The translations under genes were made by a program, and so were the position numbers. A stretch of 64,000 bases of DNA from Microbacterium suwonense (lineage in GTDB: Bacteria > Actinomycetota > Actinomycetes > Actinomycetales > Microbacteriaceae), in contig NZ_AP027728.1 in the NCBI RefSeq assembly GCF_030296555.1, positions 372,001 to 436,000 on the forward strand, written 5' to 3'. Of this stretch, positions 40,063-56,431 are shown in pieces (the first letter of the stretch is position 1; the number at the start of each line of letters is the position of its first letter). The notes under the pieces are model-generated. The model saw only the letters and a program-made list of their open reading frames with translations. It was not told the DNA's origin and did not search any database.

Positions 40063-40165
40063 GCGACCCCGCGCAGCCCGTGCCGTCCCGGTACGAGTCG
40101 GATGCCGGTGTCGCCGCTCCGGCCAGGCCCGTCATCGGGCGCACACCGACCGTTAAGGTGGAAGC

Positions 40166-41233
40166 ATGACGTACTCCGTCGCCGTCTCCGGCGCATCAGG
40201 CTATGCGGGAGGCGAGATCCTGCGGCTGCTCGCCGCGCACCCCGACATCGAGATCCGCACCGTCACCGCGCATTCGAACGCGGGGCAGCCGCTGATCCAG
40301 CATCAACCGCACCTGCGCTCGCTCGCGCACCTCACCCTGCAGGACACCACACCGGAGGTCCTCGCCGGCCATGACGTCGTGGTTCTCGCCCTGCCGCACG
40401 GACAGTCCGGTCAGTACACGGATGCCCTGGGCGAGACGCCGCTGGTCATCGACGCCGGCGCCGACCACCGCCTCACCTCGCAGGACGCCTGGGCGGCGTT
40501 CTACGGCGGCGACTTCCACGAGCCGTGGGCATACGGCGTCCCCGAACTCCTCGTGGACGCCGGCTCCGGAACCGGCACGAAGCAGCGCGAGGTGCTCCGC
40601 AGCGCACGGCGCATCGCCGCACCGGGCTGCAACGCCTCGACGGTCAGCCTGAGTCTTGCGCCCGGCGTCGCAGCCGGCGTCATCGACCCGGGCGACATCG
40701 TCAGCGTGCTCGCCGTCGGTCCGTCCGGCGCGGGCAAGAGCCTGAAGCCCCACCTGCTCGGCAGCGAACTGCTCGGCACCGCCAACCCCTATGCCGTCGG
40801 CGGCACGCACCGGCACATCCCCGAGATCAGGCAGGCGCTCGCTGCAGCCTCCGGCGCCGCGCCGGACGGCATCCGGGTCTCCTTCACCCCGGTCATCGTG
40901 CCGATGGCGCGCGGGATCCTCGCCACCTGCACCGCGCCGATCGCCGAAGGTGCCACGGATGCCCAGATCCGCGACGCCTGGCAGAGTGCCTACGGCGACG
41001 AGACCTTCGTGCAGCTGCTGCCGGAGGGCTCCTTCCCCCGCACCGCAGACGTGCTCGGCGCGAACACCGCGCTGATGGGGCTGGCCATCGACCGTGCGGC
41101 GAACCGCGTAGTCGTCGTCACCGCGGTCGACAACCTCGTCAAGGGAACCGCCGGCGCGGCCGTGCAGTCCATGAACCTCGCGCTGGGCCTTCCGGAGGAC
41201 CGCGCCCTCACCGTGAACGGAGTAGCGCCGTGA
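40166..41233 (+). CDS. argC: N-acetyl-gamma-glutamyl-phosphate reductase
   Basis: ArgC reduces N-acetylglutamyl phosphate with NADPH (third step to arginine). 355 residues with the Rossmann start [26 protein letters not shown] and the catalytic Cys in [20 protein letters not shown] precedes the ATG. It leads the six-gene run argC-J-B-D-F-H; every junction overlaps by 4 bases, so the run is translated as one unit. Confidence 0.95.
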   Translation: MTYSVAVSGASGYAGGEILRLLAAHPDIEIRTVTAHSNAGQPLIQHQPHLRSLAHLTLQDTTPEVLAGHDVVVLALPHGQSGQYTDALGETPLVIDAGADHRLTSQDAWAAFYGGDFHEPWAYGVPELLVDAGSGTGTKQREVLRSARRIAAPGCNASTVSLSLAPGVAAGVIDPGDIVSVLAVGPSGAGKSLKPHLLGSELLGTANPYAVGGTHRHIPEIRQALAAASGAAPDGIRVSFTPVIVPMARGILATCTAPIAEGATDAQIRDAWQSAYGDETFVQLLPEGSFPRTADVLGANTALMGLAIDRAANRVVVVTAVDNLVKGTAGAAVQSMNLALGLPEDRALTVNGVAP

Positions 41234-42387
41234 GCGTGACCGCACCCCAGGGATTCGACGCCGCCGGCGTCGCCGCAGGGCTCAAGAGCACCGGGAAGCC
41301 GGACGTCGCCGTCGTCGTCAACCGCGGGCCGCGCAAGGTGGGCGCCGCGGTGTTCACCAGCAACCGCGCCAAGGCGAACCCGATCCTGTGGTCGCAGCAG
41401 GTCATCGCCGACCGCACGGTCGAGGCGATCGTGCTCAACTCCGGCGGGGCGAACTGCTTCACCGGTGCTTTCGGCTTCCAGACCACGCACCTCACCGCCG
41501 AGAAGGCCGCCGAACTGCTCGATGTCAGCGCCGGCGATGTCCTCGTCTGTTCCACGGGACTGATCGGCACCGGCGACGAGGTGTTCCGTGGCAAGGTGCT
41601 CGACGGCGTCGAGCGCGGCATCGCAAGCCTCAGCGCCGATGGCGGACAGCTCGCGGCCGAGGCCATCATGACCACCGACACGGTCTCCAAGACCGCCGTC
41701 CTCACCCGCGACGGGTGGACCATCGGCGCCATGGCGAAGGGTGCGGGCATGCTCGCACCGGGACTTGCCACCATGCTCGTGGTGATCACCACGGATGCCG
41801 ACCTGGAGGCCTCCGAGGCCGATGCCGCGCTGCGCCGCGCGACGAACGTGAGCTTCGACCGGCTCGACTCCGACGGCTGTATGTCCACCAACGACCAGGT
41901 CACGCTGCTCGTCAGCGGTGCCAGCGGCATCCACCCCGATCTCGACGACTTCACCGCCGCGCTGAGCGAGCTGTGCGGCGAGCTCGCACAGAAGCTGCAG
42001 ACGGATGCCGAGGGTGCCAGCCACGACATCACCATCGTGGTGCAGCACGCCGCCACCGAGGAGGAGGCCGTCGAGGTCGGCCGCTCGGTCGCCCGCAACA
42101 ACCTGTTCAAGGCGGCGATCTTCGGCAACGACCCGAACTGGGGTCGCGTGCTGGCGGCCATCGGCACCACCGCCGCGCAGTTCGACCCCTACGACGTCGA
42201 CGTGACGATGAACGGCGTGCGGGTCTGCTCCGCGGGCGGCCCCGACCGGCCCCGCGAGGACGTCGACCTCACCCCGCGTGCGACGCGCCTGGAGATCGAT
42301 CTGAAGGCCGGCGAGGCCACCGCGACGATCCTCACCAACGACCTCACCCACGATTACGTGCACGAGAACAGCGCATACGCCTCATGA
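41230..42387 (+). CDS. argJ: Bifunctional ornithine acetyltransferase / N-acetylglutamate synthase
   Basis: ArgJ recycles the acetyl group from acetylornithine to glutamate. 385 residues with [15 protein letters not shown], the self-cleavage site [16 protein letters not shown] (Thr nucleophile) and [14 protein letters not shown] [11 protein letters not shown]. The protein splits into alpha and beta chains at that Thr. The GTG overlaps the argC stop. Acetyl recycling means ArgE is not needed. Confidence 0.95.
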   Translation: MSVTAPQGFDAAGVAAGLKSTGKPDVAVVVNRGPRKVGAAVFTSNRAKANPILWSQQVIADRTVEAIVLNSGGANCFTGAFGFQTTHLTAEKAAELLDVSAGDVLVCSTGLIGTGDEVFRGKVLDGVERGIASLSADGGQLAAEAIMTTDTVSKTAVLTRDGWTIGAMAKGAGMLAPGLATMLVVITTDADLEASEADAALRRATNVSFDRLDSDGCMSTNDQVTLLVSGASGIHPDLDDFTAALSELCGELAQKLQTDAEGASHDITIVVQHAATEEEAVEVGRSVARNNLFKAAIFGNDPNWGRVLAAIGTTAAQFDPYDVDVTMNGVRVCSAGGPDRPREDVDLTPRATRLEIDLKAGEATATILTNDLTHDYVHENSAYAS

Positions 42388-43282
42388 CCGACCTTCAGCT
42401 GACCGCACCCGAGGAGGCCGCCGTCAAGGCCGCCACGCTCATCGAATCGCTGCCCTGGCTCAAGCGCTTCCGCGACCAGATCGTCGTCGTCAAGTACGGC
42501 GGCAACGCGATGGTCTCCGAGGAGCTGCAGGACGCCTTCGCGCAGGACATCGCATACCTGCGCTACGTGGGCGTGCAGCCTGTCGTCGTGCACGGCGGGG
42601 GCCGCAGATCTCGAACATGCTCGACCGGCTCGCCATCCCCAGCGAGTTCAAGGGTGGCTACCGGGTGACCAACACCGAGGCGATCAGCGTCGTGCGCATG
42701 GTGCTCACCGGGCAGGTCAATCCGACCCTCGTCGCGAAGATCAACTCGCACGGTCCCATCGCCACCGGGCTCAGCGGCGAGGATGCCGGACTGTTCGGCG
42801 GTCGCCGCCGCGGCGTGATCATCGACGGCGAGGAGGTCGATCTCGGCCGGGTGGGTGACGTGGTGCAGGTCGACCCGACCCCGGTGCTCGATCATCTCTC
42901 CGCCGGGCGCATCCCGGTGGTCTCCTCGATCGCCCCCGATCTCGACCATCCCGGCCAGTCCCTGAACGTGAACGCGGATTCCGCGGCGGCGGCTCTCGCC
43001 GTCGCACTCGGCGCCCGCAAGCTCGTCATCCTCACCGACGTCGCGGGGCTGTACGCCGACTGGCCGAACCGCGACTCGCTGGTCTCGCACATCGCCGCCG
43101 ACGCGCTCACCGAGATGCTGCCGGCGCTGGAGTCCGGGATGATCCCGAAGATGCGCGCCTGCCTGGACGCCGTGCAGGGCGGCGTGGACGCGGCGGCCAT
43201 CATCGACGGACGGGTGCCGCACTCGGTGCTCGTCGAGCTGTTCACCAGCAAGGGAATCGGTACGGAAGTGGTGGCATCATGA
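42384..43282 (+). CDS. argB: Acetylglutamate kinase (frame broken by one missing base)
   Basis: ArgB makes N-acetylglutamyl phosphate and is the usual arginine-feedback point. About 299 residues: [37 protein letters not shown] (across the break), [19 protein letters not shown] and [18 protein letters not shown] at 42597-42601 needs a sixth G to keep frame. ATG overlaps the argJ stop, and its own stop overlaps argD. Confidence 0.93.
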
Positions 43283-44477
43283 CCTGGAACGACGACGCGA
43301 GTCGCGATCTGCTGACCCTGGGCGGGCGCCTCGCGCTGCTCACCCGGGGCGAGGGGTCGTGGGTGTGGGATGCCGACGGGAACCGCTACCTCGACTTCCT
43401 CGGCGGCATCGCGGTGAACTGCCTCGGCCACGCGCATCCGGTGTTCGTCGAGGCGGTCTCGACGCAGGCGGCGACGCTCTCGCACGTGTCGAACTACTTC
43501 GCCTCCCCGCCCCAGCTGGAGCTGGCAGCGCGGCTGAAGCGCCTGGCCGGCACCGGCGAGCAGGGCCGCGTGTACCTGGCGAACTCCGGCACCGAGGCGA
43601 ACGAGACGGCCATCAAGCTCGCCAGGCTGCACGGCAACCCCACCGGCCGTACGACCATCCTCGTCGTGGACGGCGCGTTCCACGGCCGCACCATGGGAAC
43701 GCTGTCGCTGACACCGAAGGCGATGTACCGCGACCCCTTCCTGCCTGCCGTTCCCGGCGTGGTCACCGTCGAGCGCTCCATCGCGAGCCTTGAGGCAGCC
43801 TTCGCCGCCGGGGGAGTGGCGGCCATGATCGTCGAGCCCATCCAGGGCGAGGCGGGCGTCGTGGAGCTGCCGGAGGGATTCCTGCGCCGGGCGCGTGAGC
43901 TGACCGCCGAGCACGACGCGCTGCTCATCCTCGACGAGGTGCAGACCGGCTCCGGTCGCACCGGGGAGTGGTTCGCCTTCCAGCGCGAGGGGATCACCCC
44001 GGATGCCGTCACGCTCGCCAAGAGCATCGGCGCCGGCTTCCCGCTCGGTGCGATGATCACCTTCGGCTCGGCCAGTGAGCTGTTCTACCCGGGCACGCAC
44101 AACTCCACGTTCGGCGGCAACCCGCTGGCCAGTGCCGTGGCGAACGCGGTGCTCGGCCACATCGAGGACGAGAACCTGCTCGCCAACGTCAACGCCCGCG
44201 GAGCGCAGCTGCGCGCCGGGGTCGCCGACCTGCCATTGGTGACCGGCACCACCGGTGCCGGGCTGCTCATCGGCATCCGTCTGTCGGCGCCGGTCGCCGC
44301 CGACGTGCGTCAGGCCGCTCACGAGCGCGGGCTGATCATCAACGCGCCCACCGGCGATGTCATCCGCATCGCGCCGCCGTACACCATCGGCGATGCCGAG
44401 GTGACCGAGTTCCTCACCCTGTTCCGCGCGGCGCTCGACGCCGTCGCATCCGCATCCGACACCCTGGAGAACCTCGC

Positions 44478-44481
<4 letters not shown>
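43279..44481 (+). CDS. argD: Acetylornithine aminotransferase
   Basis: A class III PLP aminotransferase, 400 residues. [71 protein letters not shown] and the PLP Lys in [15 protein letters not shown] are all present. It converts N-acetylglutamate semialdehyde to N-acetylornithine. Overlaps with argB and argF by 4 bases each. Confidence 0.95.
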
Positions 44482-46837
<2,356 letters not shown>

Positions 46838-46866
46838 GGACGACCGGGATCCACGACCTCGAGCAT

Positions 46867-46925
46867 ATTCCACGAATATAATCATTCTAGTTATTATTCT
46901 GGATAATTCGTGATACGGTTATCAC
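46867..46925 (+). promoter_or_regulatory. AT-rich satD promoter with nested inverted repeats
   Basis: This 59-base stretch is far more AT-rich than its surroundings. It contains a perfect palindrome GTGATA-CGGT-TATCAC (46910-46925) touching the satD ATG, a wider inverted repeat CACGAAT/ATTCGTG (46871-46877 with 46905-46911) and repeated ATTCT blocks. A TACGGT -10 (46914-46919) inside the palindrome is 6 bases from the ATG, with TTATTA as a possible -35 17 bases before. A repressor bound here would cover the promoter; satD itself encodes a helix-turn-helix. Confidence 0.55.
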
Positions 46926-47570
46926 ATGGTGGTCGCAGTGATCGCAGACATCGTCGGCTCACGCCGGCTCGATGACCGCGCCTCGGCCCAGCGTGCGTTC
47001 GACGAGGCGATCGCCCGTGTGGAGAGTGAGCATCCGCTGGCCGAACAGGCGCTGCGGCCCACAGTGGGCGACGAGCAGCAGGGTGTCTACCGCACGCTCG
47101 ACGATGCTCTCGCCTCGCTGCTCCTGCTGCAGCTGGCGCTGCCGGGCGGAGTCGAGTTCCGCTTCGGGCTGGGCGTGGGGATGATCCGCCGGATCGACTC
47201 CCAGCACGGCGAACTCTCCGACGGCCCGGGATGGTGGGCCGCCCGGGAGGCGATCGAGGACACGCATGCACGCCAGCAGCGCGCGGTGCCGACCTCACGC
47301 ACCTGGATCGTCGGTGCCCCCGGTCAGACTGAGGTCATGGACACCGTGATCACCGCATCCAACGCCTACCTGCTCGCCCGGGACGAGATCGTCTCGCGCA
47401 TGAGCGAGCGTGAGAGACGGCTGGCATACGGGCGCTTCGGCGGGCTGTCCCAGCGTGTGCTGGCTGAGCAGGAGGGGATCACGCAGCCGGCGGTGTCGAA
47501 GTCCCTGCACGGTTCGGGGGCGACCGCGCTGCTGGAGGGGCTCGTGCTGCTCACAGGAGCGAGCGCATGA
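46926..47570 (+). CDS. satD: SatD family protein
   Basis: 214 residues. The N-terminal part, VVAVIADIVGSRRLDDRASAQ...PTVGDEQQGVY, is the SatD-family core, a fold reminiscent of nucleotide-cyclase-like domains with paired acidic positions (IADIVGSR, GDEQQ). The C-terminus reads FGGLSQRVLAEQEGITQPAVSKSL, a clear helix-turn-helix. The family name comes from a streptococcal acid-tolerance operon; its biochemical role is unknown. It is coupled by a 4-base overlap to a membrane protein. The start is leaderless. Confidence 0.8.
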   Translation: MVVAVIADIVGSRRLDDRASAQRAFDEAIARVESEHPLAEQALRPTVGDEQQGVYRTLDDALASLLLLQLALPGGVEFRFGLGVGMIRRIDSQHGELSDGPGWWAAREAIEDTHARQQRAVPTSRTWIVGAPGQTEVMDTVITASNAYLLARDEIVSRMSERERRLAYGRFGGLSQRVLAEQEGITQPAVSKSLHGSGATALLEGLVLLTGASA

Positions 47571-48316
47571 TCCTCGCGGCCCTGACGCTGACCGCCATCG
47601 GCGCATCCGATCTGGTGCGCCGCTTCGTCCTCCACAGGGGTGTCCGCATCGTTCTGCTGTCCCTGCTCGTCGTCGCGGTGATCGGGCTGGGCGCCTGCAG
47701 CGCCGCACTGGTTCCCGCCATCATCGCCTGCGTGCTGTCCGGCCTGTGGCTGTGGACGGTGCCGCTGGATGCCACGGGACGAGCGTCATTCTGGCCGGCG
47801 GCGGTGCTGGCAGGTGTCGTCTTCGTGACCACTGTGCTCATGCCGGTCCGCGAGGCTCCCGGACTCATCGGCGAGGTGTGGAGCGTCCGCTCGCCGGCCG
47901 GGGATCTCGGATTCGACGTCGCCGTGCTCGCCCTGGGGGTCGTGCTCTTCGCGACCGAGTCGGCCAACCTCGTCGTCCGGGCGGTTCTGGATCGCGAGGG
48001 CACCTGGCGGCCCGCCGACCTGGGCGGAGCACTGCGCGGCGGGCGTCTGCGCCAGCCGCAGCCGCCCGCCACCGGTTTCCAGGGCGGTCGCCTGATCGGA
48101 CCGCTGGAGCGCATCCTGGTCCTCGCGCTCACGCTGGTGTCTGCATACCCCCTGCTCGCGGCGATGCTCGCGGCGAAGGGCATCGTGAGGTTCCCCGAGA
48201 TCTCCAAGGACGGCGAGACCGGTGCCCGTGCGGAGTACTTCCTCGTCGGCAGCCTGGTCAGCTGGGTGACCGCGCTGGCGGGTGCGCTGCTGGTGTGGTG
48301 GGGTGCGCGCAGCTGA
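47567..48316 (+). CDS. DUF3307-like membrane protein partner of SatD
   Basis: 249 residues with about six hydrophobic segments. The C-terminal third, GGRLIGPLERILVLALTLVS...AAKGIVRFPEISKDGE...AEYFLVGSLVSW, matches the pattern of DUF3307 proteins (LIGxLER, AAKxxLRF, AEYxLIGT). SatD-like genes are often followed by such a protein. The ATG overlaps the satD stop. Function unknown; the pairing suggests a membrane effector controlled with SatD. Confidence 0.7.
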   Translation: MILAALTLTAIGASDLVRRFVLHRGVRIVLLSLLVVAVIGLGACSAALVPAIIACVLSGLWLWTVPLDATGRASFWPAAVLAGVVFVTTVLMPVREAPGLIGEVWSVRSPAGDLGFDVAVLALGVVLFATESANLVVRAVLDREGTWRPADLGGALRGGRLRQPQPPATGFQGGRLIGPLERILVLALTLVSAYPLLAAMLAAKGIVRFPEISKDGETGARAEYFLVGSLVSWVTALAGALLVWWGARS

Positions 48317-48344
48317 GCGGATTCCCGCTGGTAGCCTGGAGCGC

Positions 48345-49661
48345 GTGTCGAATACCGCTCTGACGACCGCCGCCCTCACCACCAGTGCCGTCGCGCTCGA
48401 CCCCGCGTTCGAGAACGTGTGGGATGAACTGCTGTGGCGCGGCCTCGTCCACGTGTCCACGGATCAGGAGGCGCTGCGCGCCCTGCTCGGCGGAGACCCG
48501 ATCACGTATTACTGCGGCTTCGATCCCACCGCTCCCAGCCTGCACCTGGGCAATCTCGTGCAGCTGCTCACGCTGCGTCGCATCCAGCTCGCCGGGCACA
48601 GGCCGCTGGGTCTGGTCGGCGGTTCGACCGGCCTCATCGGCGATCCGCGGCCCACCGCCGAGCGCACGCTGAACACCCGCGAGACCGTCGAGGAGTGGGT
48701 GGGTCGCCTGCGGGCACAGGTCGAGCGCTACTTGAGCTTCGAGGGCGAGAACGCCGCGCGCATGGTGAACAACCTCGACTGGACGGCGCCGCTGAGCGCG
48801 ATCGACTTCCTGCGCGAGATCGGCAAGCACTACCGTGTGGGCACGATGCTGAAGAAGGATGCCGTCGCCGCGCGGCTGAACTCGGATGCCGGGATCAGCT
48901 ACACGGAGTTCAGCTACCAGATCCTGCAGGGGATGGACTTCCTCGAGCTCTACCGCCAGTACGGCTGCGTGCTGCAGACCGGCGGCTCCGACCAGTGGGG
49001 CAACCTCACCAGCGGCACCGACCTCATCCACCGCGTCGAAGGGGTCTCCGCGCACGCGATCGGCACGCCGCTGATCACCAACAGCGACGGCACCAAGTTC
49101 GGCAAGAGCGAGGGCAACGCGATCTGGCTGGATGCCGAGATGTGCAGCCCGTACCGGATGTACCAGTTCTGGCTCGGCACGGCGGATGCCGATGTCGTGG
49201 ACCGGCTGAAGGTGTTCACTTTCCTCACGCGCGCCGAGATCGAGGAGTACGCGACTCTGGTCGAGACCGAGCCGTTCCGGCGCGCCGCTCAGAAGCGCCT
49301 CGCCCTCGAGGTGTGCGCGACCGTGCACGGCATCGAGGCGACCGCGGCGGTGATCGCGGCATCCGAGGCGCTGTTCGGCCAGGGTGATCTGGCCGCACTG
49401 GACGCGGCCACCCTGCGCACCGCCCTCGACGAGCTGCCGAACGCGACGGTCACCGCCGGCACTCCGGTATCCGAGGCGCTGGTGGCGGCAGGGCTGGTCT
49501 CCAGCGTGTCCGAGGCGCGGCGGGCGATCTTGCAGGGCGGGGTCAGCCTGGACGGCGAGCGGGTAGCCGACGATTCGGCGACTGTGCAGGGCTCGCTGCC
49601 GGGAGGCGTCTCGGTGCTGCGCCGCGGCAAGAAGACCCTCGCCGGCATCTTCCTCGGCTGA
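48345..49661 (+). CDS. tyrS: Tyrosyl-tRNA synthetase
   Basis: Class I synthetase, 438 residues. The HIGH-type motif is PTAPSLHLGNLVQLL, the KMSKS-type motif is GTKFGKSEGNAIWLD, and a C-terminal S4 domain (VSEARRAILQGGVSLDGERV) binds tRNA. GTG 48345 is 7 bases after TAGCCT (48332-48337), so it is leaderless. No T-box leader is present. Confidence 0.96.
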   Translation: MSNTALTTAALTTSAVALDPAFENVWDELLWRGLVHVSTDQEALRALLGGDPITYYCGFDPTAPSLHLGNLVQLLTLRRIQLAGHRPLGLVGGSTGLIGDPRPTAERTLNTRETVEEWVGRLRAQVERYLSFEGENAARMVNNLDWTAPLSAIDFLREIGKHYRVGTMLKKDAVAARLNSDAGISYTEFSYQILQGMDFLELYRQYGCVLQTGGSDQWGNLTSGTDLIHRVEGVSAHAIGTPLITNSDGTKFGKSEGNAIWLDAEMCSPYRMYQFWLGTADADVVDRLKVFTFLTRAEIEEYATLVETEPFRRAAQKRLALEVCATVHGIEATAAVIAASEALFGQGDLAALDAATLRTALDELPNATVTAGTPVSEALVAAGLVSSVSEARRAILQGGVSLDGERVADDSATVQGSLPGGVSVLRRGKKTLAGIFLG

Positions 49662-49710
49662 GGCGCCGTTTCGACTGCCGGTGTCTCCGGCAGCGCATCC
49701 AGGAGGTTCG

Positions 49711-50544
49711 ATGCCGTTCACGCCGAGTCATGCGGTGGTGGCGCTTCCCTTCGTGCGCACGCCGCTGGTGCCCGCAGCGATCGCGATCGGCGCGATGACC
49801 CCGGATCTGCCGCTGTTCCTGCGCGGGGTCGGCCTGTCGTACGGGTTCACGCACTCCCCGGTGAACATCGTCTGGACGGCGCTGATCGCCCTGCTGCTGC
49901 TGGCGATGTGGGGGATCGTGCTGCGGCCGGGGCTGGTTCGGCTCGCACCGGATGCTCTGGCGGCTCGACTCCCGCAAGGCTGGGGCCGTACCAGCCTGGG
50001 GGCTCTGCGGCAGGCGGGGGCCTCACGGTGGACGCTCGGCTCTGCGCTGTGGCTGGTGGTCTCGCTCGTGCTGGGGGTGCTCTCGCACATCGCCTGGGAT
50101 CTGTTCACGCATGAGGGGCGCTGGGGCATGGTGGCGATCCCGCTGCTGCAGCAGTCCTGGGGGCCGCTTCCCGGCTACAAGTGGCTGCAGCATGGCTCCA
50201 GCCTGATTGGCCTGCTGATCATCGCGGCCTGCGCGCTGGTCTGGCTGCGGGGCCGGGACGTCGCACATCGCCCGCGGACGCTACCGGCCTGGCTCCGCTG
50301 GAGCTGGTACCTGACGCTGCCGGCGTTCCTGATCGCGGGGTGGGCGATCGGGCTCGCGCTGTACGGACCGCTGACCGAGGCGTTCACCCTGCAGCACCTC
50401 GCCTACCGCACCCTGCCGGCGGCATCCGGACTCTGGGGTGCGATGACGGTACTGCTGTGCGTAGCGATCGTGCTCACCACTCCGGCAGTTGGGCACCCCA
50501 CGGACGCGGCGCCGCGAACCGCTTCGGAGCACCGGGCCGGCTGA
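49711..50544 (+). CDS. DUF4184 family membrane protein
   Basis: 277 residues with five to six membrane segments. The family start MPFTPSHAVVALPF and AIAIGAMTPDLPLFL are clear, and GVLSHIAWDLFTHEGRWG adds the conserved HxxWD-x-x-TH. It resembles membrane metal-dependent hydrolases (YdjM-like) by these His/Asp motifs, but no activity is known. AGGAGG at 49701-49706 fixes the start. Last protein gene before the rRNA operon. Confidence 0.82.
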   Translation: MPFTPSHAVVALPFVRTPLVPAAIAIGAMTPDLPLFLRGVGLSYGFTHSPVNIVWTALIALLLLAMWGIVLRPGLVRLAPDALAARLPQGWGRTSLGALRQAGASRWTLGSALWLVVSLVLGVLSHIAWDLFTHEGRWGMVAIPLLQQSWGPLPGYKWLQHGSSLIGLLIIAACALVWLRGRDVAHRPRTLPAWLRWSWYLTLPAFLIAGWAIGLALYGPLTEAFTLQHLAYRTLPAASGLWGAMTVLLCVAIVLTTPAVGHPTDAAPRTASEHRAG

Positions 50545-50659
50545 CCGCGGGGAGGACTGTCGTCACCTGAGGTCCCGAGCTCGCCGATCATGGGGGAGAC
50601 CCTACGCCGTGGCGCGCAGGGTGCGGATGGGCGCGACACGCCCGGGGGTGCGTGGGGAT

Positions 50660-50688
50660 TTGCCGGATGCCGAGGATCGCCGTAGATT
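50660..50688 (+). promoter_or_regulatory. Probable rRNA operon promoter
   Basis: TTGCCG (50660-50665), a 17-base spacer and TAGATT (50683-50688) give a strong sigma-A-type promoter about 415 bases before 16S. A second weak candidate -10 (TAAGGT near 50787) lies downstream. The leader from here to 16S holds no gene. It carries TTGAGAACTCAACAGCGTGC (50904-50923), the conserved pre-rRNA element just upstream of the 16S processing stem. Confidence 0.6.
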
Positions 50689-50926
50689 ATTACCTGTTCG
50701 CCCCAAGCGGTTGAGCGGAAGGCCGGAAGGCCTGGCTCCCCTCCAAGAGGCGGACAACTTCTCTTCTTCCATCGACTTCGTTGGTGTAAGGTAGAGGTTC
50801 CGGTTCCGGCCTGACTGCTCTGCAGTCCCGGGTGCCGGGTATGATTGTGAAGTTGCCCTGCGCTTCTTGCCTTGGTTGGTGGGTGTGTGGGTGCGTCCGA
50901 TCCTTGAGAACTCAACAGCGTGCACT

Positions 50927-56160
<5,234 letters not shown>

Positions 56161-56223
56161 GACGTACGGTCGGGAACCGACAACACACCACACACGTGTG
56201 TGTGTTGCTGAAACGTCAATAGT

Positions 56224-56340
56224 GTTTCGGCGGCCATAGCGTGAGGGAAACGCCCGGACACATTCCGAACCCGGAAGCTAAGCCTCACAGCGCCGATGGT
56301 ACTGCAGGGGGACCCTGTGGGAGAGTAGGACACCGCCGGA
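56224..56340 (+). rRNA. rrf: 5S ribosomal RNA
   Basis: About 117 bases: 5' GTTTCGGCGGCCATAGCG, the conserved CCCGGACACATTCCGAACCC, and 3' GAGTAGGACACCGCCGGA, whose end pairs with the 5' end. It lies about 105 bases after 23S. Confidence 0.95.
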
Positions 56341-56352
56341 CTTCTCTTAAGT

Positions 56353-56384
56353 AAGATGGCCACCCAAGGTTGGGTGGCCATCTT
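56353..56384 (+). terminator. rRNA operon terminator
   Basis: AAGATGGCCACCCAA (56353-56367) and TTGGGTGGCCATCTT (56370-56384) form a perfect 15-bp stem with a 2-base centre just after 5S, followed by GCGTTAACG. Confidence 0.9.
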
Positions 56385-56431
56385 GCGTTAACGCGCGAGG
56401 TCATGCGCATACAAGCAAACAGGGAGTCAGA

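Noticed and set aside
39939..40169. A 76-codon plus-strand frame across the argC upstream gap
   Set aside because: It has no ribosome site or promoter spacing, overlaps the argC start and shows no protein pattern; the short Arg-rich frame in another phase has a promoter-like layout.
48317..48344. T-box or other aminoacyl-tRNA sensor ahead of tyrS
   Set aside because: The gap is only 28 bases and the start is leaderless, too short for a T-box.
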